64,000 nucleotides of DNA from Pseudomonas vlassakiae (GTDB taxonomy: Bacteria; Pseudomonadota; Gammaproteobacteria; Pseudomonadales; Pseudomonadaceae): the NCBI RefSeq assembly GCF_014269035.2, contig NZ_JABWRP020000007.1, forward strand, positions 124,001 through 188,000, in the 5' to 3' direction. Below are positions 1-6,769 of this stretch, one piece after another. The notes beneath the pieces are model-generated. The model made no database searches. It saw only the letters and a list, made by a program, of their open reading frames with translations, and was not told the origin of the DNA. Positions within the stretch are counted from its first letter, which is position 1; each line of letters opens with the position of its first letter. A program made the translations under genes and the position numbers.

Positions 1-1
1 G

Positions 2-793
2 TTTGGCTGGAGCCGCCCCTTTGCGCCGTCCCTGCTGTCAGCTGATGAATTGCGGCAGCTGCAGCAAGCGCAGCTACTCACCGAGGCAGAGGGGTTGCTG
101 CGCAGCAAGGTCCGCTTCGCCAGCCTCGACGAATTGTTGCTGGTGCATTCCGCGTACCCGACCGAGGCCAGTGATGCGGTGTTCTTTGGCCCCGACAGCT
201 ACCGTTTCGCCCAGGTCATCCATGACCACCTGCAGCGCCGCCATACGCGCGTACAGCACGCCGTGGACATCGGCTGCGGCAGCGGTGTAGGCGCATTGCT
301 CATTGCCCGGGCGGCGCAGCATGCCCAGGTCAGCGCGGTCGACATCAACCCCCTCGCCCTGCGCTACACCGCGATCAACGCGGCCTTGGCCGGGGTAAGC
401 AATCTGTCGGTGGAACCGAGTGACGTGCTCGAGGGTATTACCGGCACCTTCGACCTGATCGTGGCAAACCCTCCCTACATGCTCGATGCCGGGCAACGGA
501 CTTATCGCCACGGTGGTGGCTCGCTGGGCGCAGAGCTGTCGCTGCGCATCGTCGAGCAGGCGTGTGAACGCCTCAGCGCCCACGGCTCGTTGTTGCTGTA
601 CACCGGGGTGGCCATCATCGACGGTCGGGATGCACTGCTGGAGGCCGTGCGCTTGCGTCTGGCCGGCCCGCAATGGTCGTGGAGCTATCGGGAAATCGAC
701 CCCGACGTGTTCGGCGAACAATTGGACGAAGCGGGGTATGAGCGGGTCGAGCGTATCGCCGCAGTCGCCCTGACCGTCACTCGCAATGGGTAA
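2..793 (+). CDS. Class I SAM-dependent methyltransferase, 5'-truncated by window edge
   Basis: The reading frame is open to the left edge, so the true start lies outside the window; an internal TTG at 50 is not a convincing start. The visible 263 codons show a methyltransferase fold. SAM-binding motif I is DIGCGSGVGALL, an acidic strand-2 residue follows in VSAVDINPLA, and the N6/N5-type catalytic motif is NPPY (VANPPYM). The NPPY signature is shared by HemK/PrmC and RlmF/G-like enzymes that methylate planar amide or amino groups. The substrate cannot be told from sequence; a protein-glutamine or nucleic-acid target is possible. The stop overlaps the next gene's upstream ATG, so the two are probably co-transcribed. 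Family call is firm, exact function open. Confidence 0.8.
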   Translation, partial: FGWSRPFAPSLLSADELRQLQQAQLLTEAEGLLRSKVRFASLDELLLVHSAYPTEASDAVFFGPDSYRFAQVIHDHLQRRHTRVQHAVDIGCGSGVGALLIARAAQHAQVSAVDINPLALRYTAINAALAGVSNLSVEPSDVLEGITGTFDLIVANPPYMLDAGQRTYRHGGGSLGAELSLRIVEQACERLSAHGSLLLYTGVAIIDGRDALLEAVRLRLAGPQWSWSYREIDPDVFGEQLDEAGYERVERIAAVALTVTRNG

Positions 794-1934
794 CGCCATG
801 ACGCCGCCTTGTACGTTCGGCATCGAAGAAGAATACCTGTTGGTGGACCTTTCCAGTGGCCGGGTGCCGGTGACGCCGCCATTGACCGTCACCCGGCGTT
901 GCCGTGAGGTGTTGGGCAGGCACTTCACCGAAGAGATGTTTCGCAGCCAGGTGGAGCTGGTTTCGCCGGTGCTCGCCTCAACAGGGGAAGCCCGCGAGTT
1001 CCTTACCCTGAGCCGTCAACGTCTGCAGCAAGCCTTGGCCGCAGAGGGTATTGGCCTGTATGGCGCTGCCAGTCATCCCAATGCGCCGTGGCTGAAGCAC
1101 AAGCCCAGGTCCTCGGCGCATTACCGGCAGGTATTCGACGATTACCGCCACGTCGCACGCAGGTCGCTGGTCAATGGCCTGCATGTCCACGTAGGCGTGC
1201 CCGGGGGCTGCGACCGGATGCAATTGATCAACCGCGTGGTGGGCTGGTTGCCGCTGTTCCTGGCATTGAGCGCATCGTCACCGCTGTGGCAGGGGCAGGA
1301 AACCGGCTACATGAGTTATCGGCGGGTGATTTGCGGCGAGTGGCCGCACATGGGCCTGCCCGAGCCGCTGGCGGACTGGGCGGCCTACGAGCGCTATCGG
1401 GCGTTGTTGCAACGCACGGGGTCGATGGTTGTCGACGGTGACTTCTGGTGGGCGATCCGGCCCTCGCGACGCTTTCCCACCGTGGAGCTGCGTATTTGCG
1501 ACGCCTGCCCCAACGTTGAAGATGCGTTGTGCATCGCCGCGTTGTTCCGCCACCTTGTTGAACATGCCCTGGCGTATCGTCAGCCCTGTGGCCCGCTGGT
1601 GCGGGAACTTCGTTGGGTTGCTCAGGAAAACTACTGGCGAGCCCTGCGTCACGGCAGGCATGCCGAATTCATTGGTATCGACGCGCAACAGCCGGTCACG
1701 GCCGAGGGCTGGCTGGCTCAGCTCGAAAGCCAGTTTCCGGTCGACACCGTGGACGCCGAACGGGGTTTCATGCACGCCCGGCAGATCCTGCGCGATGGCA
1801 ACAGTGCCGACAGGCAGCTGGCCTGCCTGCGCCAAGCCCGTGACAACGGCTTGAACCCTGCCCAGGCGCAGCGCCAGGTGGTCGACCTGGTGCTGCAGCA
1901 AGGGTCATGCACAGCGGCCAGCAGCGCTGCCTGA
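786..1934 (+). CDS. YbdK-type carboxylate-amine ligase (GCS2 family)
   Basis: About 380 residues of the glutamate-cysteine ligase type 2 family. The N-terminal FGIEEEYLLVD block supplies acidic metal/ATP ligands, HVHVGVP lies mid-protein, and the conserved PTVELRICD stretch follows. Members such as E. coli YbdK have weak glutamate-cysteine ligase activity in vitro, but their physiological substrate is not settled. The length is normal for the family. Two starts are possible: ATG at 786, overlapping the preceding stop, and ATG at 798, which begins MTPPCTFGIEEEY and fits relatives better. Neither has a clear ribosome-binding site. The overlap suggests an operon with the upstream methyltransferase. 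Confidence 0.85.
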   Translation: MGNAMTPPCTFGIEEEYLLVDLSSGRVPVTPPLTVTRRCREVLGRHFTEEMFRSQVELVSPVLASTGEAREFLTLSRQRLQQALAAEGIGLYGAASHPNAPWLKHKPRSSAHYRQVFDDYRHVARRSLVNGLHVHVGVPGGCDRMQLINRVVGWLPLFLALSASSPLWQGQETGYMSYRRVICGEWPHMGLPEPLADWAAYERYRALLQRTGSMVVDGDFWWAIRPSRRFPTVELRICDACPNVEDALCIAALFRHLVEHALAYRQPCGPLVRELRWVAQENYWRALRHGRHAEFIGIDAQQPVTAEGWLAQLESQFPVDTVDAERGFMHARQILRDGNSADRQLACLRQARDNGLNPAQAQRQVVDLVLQQGSCTAASSAA

Positions 1935-2007
1935 GATCATCGGCTTGCAATCCGTCGGGTTTGGCTGACAATGGCTGCGCATTTCGCCAGCCACCCGGAC
2001 CCACTCC

Positions 2008-2598
2008 ATGACCACGCCCCTCATGCTGCATGACATCCCATTGGACGACATCCTGTTTGTCTTCGCCCTGGAAGACGAGGCGGGCAGCGCTTTCGCCGGG
2101 TGTAACGTGCTGTTCACCGGTATCGGCAAGGTTAACGCAGCGATCGCGCTGACCCAGGCACTGCAGCGCCACCGCCCGCGCCTGATCGTCAACCTTGGGT
2201 CGGCGGGCAGCCAACGTTACGGCAAGGGCCAGGTGGTCTGTTGCAACCGCTTCGTACAGCGCGACATGGACGCGACACCCCTCGGCTTCGCCCGCTATGA
2301 AACGCCGCTTTCGCAGCTGCCAATCGTGCTCGAGCATGGTCTGGTACAGCCTGGTGTGCCATTGGGCGTGTGCGGCAGCGGTGACAGCTTTGAAACCGGC
2401 CATGGCGAAGCGCCCTATGACGTGGTCGACATGGAGGCCTATGTGCTGGCCCGGATCGCCCGGGATGAGGGCATTGAGCTGCTCTGCCTGAAATACATAT
2501 CCGATGACGCGGGCAGCGATGCTGCCGGCGATTGGGCGGTGCAGGTCCATCTGGCGGCCGAAGCCTTGAAACGCGTGCTGTTCAGCCAGTCGCACTGA
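2008..2598 (+). CDS. MTA/SAH nucleosidase-like protein (PNP_UDP_1 family)
   Basis: A 196-residue nucleoside phosphorylase/hydrolase-fold protein. FTGIGKVNAA, NLGSAGS, DMEAYVLARIA and LKYISDDA match the order of blocks in 5'-methylthioadenosine/S-adenosylhomocysteine nucleosidase; the Glu of DMEA contacts the ribose and the Asp of ISDDA is the general acid in that family. Such enzymes cleave adenine from MTA or SAH in methyl-group recycling. It is shorter than E. coli MtnN (about 232 residues) and is probably the divergent 'nucleosidase' variant seen in pseudomonads, so the natural substrate is inferred only. Confidence 0.8.
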   Translation: MTTPLMLHDIPLDDILFVFALEDEAGSAFAGCNVLFTGIGKVNAAIALTQALQRHRPRLIVNLGSAGSQRYGKGQVVCCNRFVQRDMDATPLGFARYETPLSQLPIVLEHGLVQPGVPLGVCGSGDSFETGHGEAPYDVVDMEAYVLARIARDEGIELLCLKYISDDAGSDAAGDWAVQVHLAAEALKRVLFSQSH

Positions 2599-2678
2599 AG
2601 CGCAACTGGAATAAACCTTCCGCGCCTCCCGTAGTCAGTTGATGAAAGGGCCCGGCATTCTGGGCAGGGAGGTGACGG

Positions 2679-2807
2679 ATGAGCTTTATCTGCTTGCTGC
2701 GTGGTTGCCATTGGCGCGCCATGCCAGAGATCGAAAGTTCCGGGTTGCAGTGCCATTGCTGCGAGCGCTGCGGCACGCTGCGCTACTGCCAGCCCGGCCG
2801 ACCGTAG
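2679..2807 (+). CDS. 42-residue Cys-rich small protein
   Basis: ATG at 2679 is preceded by GGGAGGTG and opens a 42-codon frame ending in TAG at 2805-2807. The product starts MSFICLLRGCHWR and carries a CHCCERCG cluster, seven cysteines in all, suggesting a zinc-ribbon-like metal knot. It appears to belong to the small Cys-rich Pseudomonas family labelled PSPA7_2676-like; that name is from memory and unchecked. It ends 9 bases before ku, whose Shine-Dalgarno overlaps this stop codon, so both are likely on one transcript. No function is known to me. Confidence 0.6.
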   Translation: MSFICLLRGCHWRAMPEIESSGLQCHCCERCGTLRYCQPGRP

Positions 2808-2816
2808 GAGGCGCTC

Positions 2817-3665
2817 ATGGCCAGGGCTATCTGGAAAGGCGCAATCAGCTTCGGCTTGGTGCATATCCCCGTTTCGCTCAACACCGCCGTGCGCACCGAG
2901 CGAGTCGATTTCGACTGGCTCGACAAGCGCAGCATGGAGCCGGTGGGCTATAAGCGGGTGAACAAGGTGACCGGCAAGGACATCGACAAGGACAACATCG
3001 TCAAGGGTGTGGAATACGAAAAAGGCCGTTATGTGGTCATCAGCGAAGACGAGATTCGCAAGGCGCGCCCCGAAGCCACCCAGACCATCGACATCTTCTC
3101 GTTCGTCGAAGCCAGCGAGATTCCGCTCCAGCACTTCGATACCCCTTACTACCTCAGCCCGGACAAACGCGGCGGCAAGGTGTACGCGCTGTTGCGCGAG
3201 ACGCTGGAAAGTACCGGCAAGGTCGCCTTGGCCACGGTCGTGCTGCACACGCGTCAGCACCTGGCACTGCTGCGCCCGCTTGACGAAGCGCTGGTGATGA
3301 TCACCCTGCGCTGGCCCGAGGAAGTGCGTGGGCTGGAAACGCTGGAGCTGGACAAGAGCGTGACCGACAGCAAGCTGGACAAGCGTGAACTGGACATGGC
3401 CAAGCGGCTGGTGGAGGACATGAGCGGGCCCTGGACGCCGGACGACTATCACGACGCCTTTCGCCAGACCATCATGGACCTGGTTGAAGAGAAGGCCAGC
3501 AAGGGCAAGATCGCCGTGGTCGAGAAGGGCGAGGGTGGGGCCGCCGAGAAGGGCGCCGACATCATCGACCTCACCGAGCTGCTCAAACGCAGCCTGGGCG
3601 GCAAGGCAACGAAGAAGGCAACCGCCGAGAAGAAACCCGCCAAGCGCCCGCGCAAGGCTTCCTGA
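2817..3665 (+). CDS. ku: Ku protein, non-homologous end joining
   Basis: A 282-residue bacterial Ku homodimer subunit that rings broken DNA ends and recruits LigD. The start MARAIWKGAISFGLVHIPV is the canonical N-terminus, and the core beta-barrel blocks (YYLSPDKRGGKVYALLRETL, RPLDEALVMITLRWPEE) follow. The C-terminus is a long Lys/Ala tail (KATKKATAEKKPAKRPRK), typical of proteobacterial Ku and used for DNA binding. A strong TAGGAGG lies 7 bases upstream. It converges with the ligD operon on the opposite strand, so the whole end-joining system sits within about 6.5 kb. Confidence 0.97.
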   Translation: MARAIWKGAISFGLVHIPVSLNTAVRTERVDFDWLDKRSMEPVGYKRVNKVTGKDIDKDNIVKGVEYEKGRYVVISEDEIRKARPEATQTIDIFSFVEASEIPLQHFDTPYYLSPDKRGGKVYALLRETLESTGKVALATVVLHTRQHLALLRPLDEALVMITLRWPEEVRGLETLELDKSVTDSKLDKRELDMAKRLVEDMSGPWTPDDYHDAFRQTIMDLVEEKASKGKIAVVEKGEGGAAEKGADIIDLTELLKRSLGGKATKKATAEKKPAKRPRKAS

Positions 3666-3668
3666 ATG

Positions 3669-3714
3669 CTGTCCCGGCCTGTTGACGGGCTCAGCCGTGA
3701 ACAGGTCGGGACAG
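3669..3714. terminator. Long hairpin between convergent ku and GT2 genes
   Basis: CTGTCCCGGCCTGTT (3669-3683) pairs with AACAGGTCGGGACAG (3700-3714): 14 of 15 pairs plus one G-T. The 16-base loop can itself pair (ACGG with CCGT). It lies exactly between the ends of two converging transcription units. There is no T-run, so it may be a shared Rho-assisted 3' end or RNA stabiliser rather than a classical intrinsic terminator. Confidence 0.5.
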
Positions 3715-3718
3715 GCAG

Positions 3719-4366
3719 CTACAGACTCGCCAGATAGTCCCCGAAACCTTCCCGGGCCCGGCTGTCGATTCGGCTACTGGTGGCCACGCTGTGCCTGGCA
3801 GTCCAGACGATCTGTGCGCCCTCAGCCTCAAGGTCGCGCACCAGCTGCACGTCTTCATGGGCCGCCAGCGGCCGGAAGCCGCCAACCCGCTCATAGGCGC
3901 GCGCGCACACGCCCAGATTGGCGCCGTGGATGTGTCGATGGCCCTCTCGGGCCTCATAGCGGCTTAGGTACAGCTTACGCAGTGCCGCACGTTGCCAGGG
4001 CTGCCAGCGGGCGATATGCACCGTGCCGCACACCACCTCGGCCGCACACGCCAACTGCGACAGCAGCCAGTGCGCCGGCACCTGGCTATCGGCGTCGGTA
4101 CAGGCCAGCCAGCTGGCGCCGCGTTCGAGCATCCAACGGGCCCCCAAGCGGCGTGCCATGCCGACACTTCCCGCCTCGACCTCCAGCGCATCCACACCAT
4201 AGCGGGCGGTCACCCGGGCGCTAGCATCGACACAGCGGTCCAGCACCACGAGCACACGTACCGTATGGCCAGCCTGTTCGGCCAAGGCAACGGCGGCCGT
4301 CATCGCGGTCAGACAACGCCCCAGGCGCCGCGCTTCGTTGTGCGCGGGGATCACCACACCGATCAT
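3719..4366 (-). CDS. Family 2 glycosyltransferase
   Basis: A 215-residue GT-A-fold transferase. It starts MIGVVIPAHNEARRLGRCL (UDP-sugar binding strand and loop), and has a DxD-type ACTDADSQVP metal/nucleotide motif near residue 92. An ED-like acceptor motif lies in PLAAHEDVQLVRDLEA. No membrane segments are evident, so it is probably cytoplasmic or peripheral. It is the last gene of a tightly overlapped operon led by ligD, and its ATG overlaps the methyltransferase stop (ATGA). Sugar donor and acceptor are unknown; the neighbours (deacetylase, methyltransferase, acyl-CoA dehydrogenase) suggest it builds a small modified glycoside or glycolipid. Confidence 0.85.
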   Translation of the reverse strand: MIGVVIPAHNEARRLGRCLTAMTAAVALAEQAGHTVRVLVVLDRCVDASARVTARYGVDALEVEAGSVGMARRLGARWMLERGASWLACTDADSQVPAHWLLSQLACAAEVVCGTVHIARWQPWQRAALRKLYLSRYEAREGHRHIHGANLGVCARAYERVGGFRPLAAHEDVQLVRDLEAEGAQIVWTARHSVATSSRIDSRAREGFGDYLASL

Positions 4367-4962
4367 GGGCAGGTCTCATCCAGGTCGACCACGCTGGGCT
4401 GGCATGACCAGTACTCAAGCATGAAGTCGGCCTCTTCATGGCGATAGACCGAAAACAGCGGCAAGTGCTTGGCCAGCAACTGGTGCACTTCCCGACCATC
4501 CTGCGGGCAACCGGCGATTGGATGCTTCCAGTGACAGGCCAGCAGTCCGCCGTCATAGCTCAGGCTGGCGACCGATTGCTCGATCACCTGCAGCCAATCG
4601 GTGGGGTCCAGGTAGTACCCGACCTCGCTCAGCACGATCAGGTCGAAGCGCCCTCCAGGCCAGTCACCCGGAAGCCTGGCTCGTTCGACCGAGGCATTGG
4701 GCACCTCGGCCAGGCGTTGGCGGGCCAGTTGCACAGCGGTGGGGTCGAGGTCCTGGCACAGCAGATCGGCACAGCGCTCAGCCAGCAGCGCACTCAGTTC
4801 ACCATTGGCGCAGGCAGGCTCGAACACCCGTTGATAGCATTGACGCGGCAGGCTGGCCATCACCAGTTCGCGTTTGCGCTTTTCATACCAACGGGTGCGA
4901 AATGCCCAGGGATCTTCGGTAGCCGCGTACAAATCGGCGAAATACTGCGCATCGAGGCTCAT
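4363..4962 (-). CDS. NodS-like SAM-dependent methyltransferase
   Basis: Start set at ATG 4962 (MSLDAQYFADLYAATEDPW), which leaves 11 bases after the PIG-L stop; the longer frame upstream has no homologous-looking sequence. The protein has about 199 residues. The N-terminal YFxxLYxxxxDPWxF block is typical of the NodS-like methyltransferase group, motif I is FEPACANGELSALLAERC, and a DLIVLSEVGYYL strand follows. NodS itself N-methylates a deacetylated chito-oligosaccharide. Next to a PIG-L deacetylase, methylation of a freshly exposed sugar amine is attractive but unproven. Confidence 0.82.
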   Translation of the reverse strand: MSLDAQYFADLYAATEDPWAFRTRWYEKRKRELVMASLPRQCYQRVFEPACANGELSALLAERCADLLCQDLDPTAVQLARQRLAEVPNASVERARLPGDWPGGRFDLIVLSEVGYYLDPTDWLQVIEQSVASLSYDGGLLACHWKHPIAGCPQDGREVHQLLAKHLPLFSVYRHEEADFMLEYWSCQPSVVDLDETCP

Positions 4963-4973
4963 GACTACTCCGT

Positions 4974-5729
4974 TTACAGGAACACCAGTTCGAAAGGTTG
5001 CAGCAGGCACTCCTGCAGGTGCGCAGGCAGCACCGCAGGCTGCGGGCCGTCGGGTACCAGCTGGCTGACATGGGCGGCGAGCGCCTTGCGTTTGCGTGCC
5101 AGGCTGGCTTCGGTGAGTTGCACCCGGTGGGCGCGCGGCCAGGGCAGGCGCGGGTCATCCGGTTGCGCCCAATGCCAGGCCCAGACCGGCACTTCGATCA
5201 GCTGCGCGTTGCGCGCCAGCGCGGCCTGGGCTGCTGCTCGGCCAACCGCTTCGTGGTCACAGTGGCCATCGCCGCGCCAGGTCGCCATCAACAGGTCGTC
5301 GGCGCGCAGGCACTGGGACAGGTGGTTGGTGAGAAACGCTTCTTCACGGGGCAGGCCTCCATCTTTGAGGTTGAGCCTGCGCCACTCCAGGCGGTTGGGG
5401 TCCAGGTCAAGCTGAACCAAGGCCTGCCGGCTCTCCAGTGGCCGTTGACGGCGCAGGCGATGCTCGCTCCACTGCGCCGAGCCCGGGTGGCTGCCTTCGC
5501 CATCGGTGGCGGAAATGATCAGCAGATCAGCCTCACGGCCGCGGAAGTGGGTAAGCAGGCCGCCCGCCATGAGGATCTCATCGTCCGGGTGCGGTGCGAC
5601 CAGTACCAGTCGGCGCCCAGGCGGGCAGAGCTGCTGCGGGGTCATCCAGGTGGCACGGGCCAGGTGGGCCGCGTGTTGCCAGGCAGACCACGGCGTACCG
5701 CTACTGGCCTGGATCAGGTCTTCATTCAT
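4974..5729 (-). CDS. PIG-L/LmbE family N-deacetylase
   Basis: Start set at 5729, where ATGA overlaps the stop of the upstream acyl-CoA dehydrogenase; the alternative ATG at 5738 lacks this coupling. About 251 residues. The zinc site is visible: APHPDDEILMAGG supplies His-Asp-Asp and GDGHCDHEAVG supplies the distal histidine. PIG-L enzymes remove acetyl groups from GlcNAc-containing substrates (GlcNAc-PI, GlcNAc-inositol, teicoplanin-type glycosides). The third gene of the ligD-led operon, it is the best clue that the pathway handles an N-acetylated amino sugar. Confidence 0.88.
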   Translation of the reverse strand: MNEDLIQASSGTPWSAWQHAAHLARATWMTPQQLCPPGRRLVLVAPHPDDEILMAGGLLTHFRGREADLLIISATDGEGSHPGSAQWSEHRLRRQRPLESRQALVQLDLDPNRLEWRRLNLKDGGLPREEAFLTNHLSQCLRADDLLMATWRGDGHCDHEAVGRAAAQAALARNAQLIEVPVWAWHWAQPDDPRLPWPRAHRVQLTEASLARKRKALAAHVSQLVPDGPQPAVLPAHLQECLLQPFELVFL

Positions 5730-6769
5730 AGTTGCCATGCTCCCGCCGGCACCTGTGCCACCTGTTGGCCCAGCGCGGCGAGGTCCCGTTCGGCATGGCT
5801 CTGACGCAGGTAGACCGGCAGGTCGGCACTGAGGCGGGCGAAATGACTGTTGCGGCAAAATGGGCTCGCGCCCAGCGCCCGGCCGACGTGGTTGATGACA
5901 TGGTCGACCGCCTGCTCCACCTGGGCGCGGGTGCGGCGCACTTCGAAACTGGCATCCGCGTCGGGGTGCTGATCGATCCATTGCGCACATTCGCGCAACG
6001 CGGCGCGAGCGCCATACAAGGCGGCATCGACCGCGCCGAGGTGGGCCTGGGCGTGGACATCGGGGTGCGGGTTGCGACAGTAGGCGCGCAAATAGTCCGC
6101 CAAGGCTTCCGCTGCACCGTACCAACAGGCGGCGATACCGGCGCCGCCATGCCAGAATCCCGGGCGCGACAGGTATTGCCCGGGGCGGCCGATGGCCGTG
6201 CCAGGGGAGTTGTCGAAGGTCACTTCGATGCTGGCGGTGGTGCCCATGCCCACCGCCTGCCAGCTTTCGATGTTCAGCCCCTGGCTGGGTTGCGACAGTT
6301 CGATGGCCACCAGTTGCGGCTGGTCACCCTCGGCCCAGGCGGTAATCAACGCCCGGTCGATCTGTAATGCACCTGAACACCAGGCCTTGCGGCCGACCAA
6401 CCGCACGCTGTCACCGTCACGCGCCACAATGTGCGCGCGCGCTTCGGGCGGCTCTGCAGCCCAGACGCCCCATATGCCGTCGGCGACAAGGTGGGCGGCC
6501 CCGCATTCGGCCAGTATCGCCATCGCGTCGGTATGCCCTTCGTACAACTTGGCCAAGGCCAAGTCGCACCCTGCCACCCGTGCCAGGGTCTGCCAGCGCT
6601 GCAAGGTCCTGCCCTGACCAGGCAATGGCAGCAGGTCCAGCTGATCGGCGCGTAACGCCTGAATCAGTTGCGGCAGCTGCGTGTCGAGGTTCAAGGGCTG
6701 TGGTCGCTCGCAGAAGTCGCGTAGCAGGCGGTCGAGGTTGTTCAGGTCGAAATCCTGGATGATGCTCAT
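5726..6769 (-). CDS. Acyl-CoA dehydrogenase-like flavoprotein
   Basis: Start set at ATG 6769, overlapping the ligD stop as ATGA (MSIIQDFDLNNLDRLLRDF). 347 residues, a little shorter than catabolic acyl-CoA dehydrogenases (about 380). The middle shows the FAD/substrate beta-domain pattern (GDSVRLVGRKAWCSGA...DRALITAW), and the C-terminal helical domain contains GGAGIAACWYGAAEALADYL. I do not see a clear catalytic Glu in the usual position. Such paralogues are often recruited to oxidise carrier- or sugar-bound intermediates in secondary metabolism. Translational coupling to ligD is notable. Confidence 0.78.
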   Translation of the reverse strand: MSIIQDFDLNNLDRLLRDFCERPQPLNLDTQLPQLIQALRADQLDLLPLPGQGRTLQRWQTLARVAGCDLALAKLYEGHTDAMAILAECGAAHLVADGIWGVWAAEPPEARAHIVARDGDSVRLVGRKAWCSGALQIDRALITAWAEGDQPQLVAIELSQPSQGLNIESWQAVGMGTTASIEVTFDNSPGTAIGRPGQYLSRPGFWHGGAGIAACWYGAAEALADYLRAYCRNPHPDVHAQAHLGAVDAALYGARAALRECAQWIDQHPDADASFEVRRTRAQVEQAVDHVINHVGRALGASPFCRNSHFARLSADLPVYLRQSHAERDLAALGQQVAQVPAGAWQL

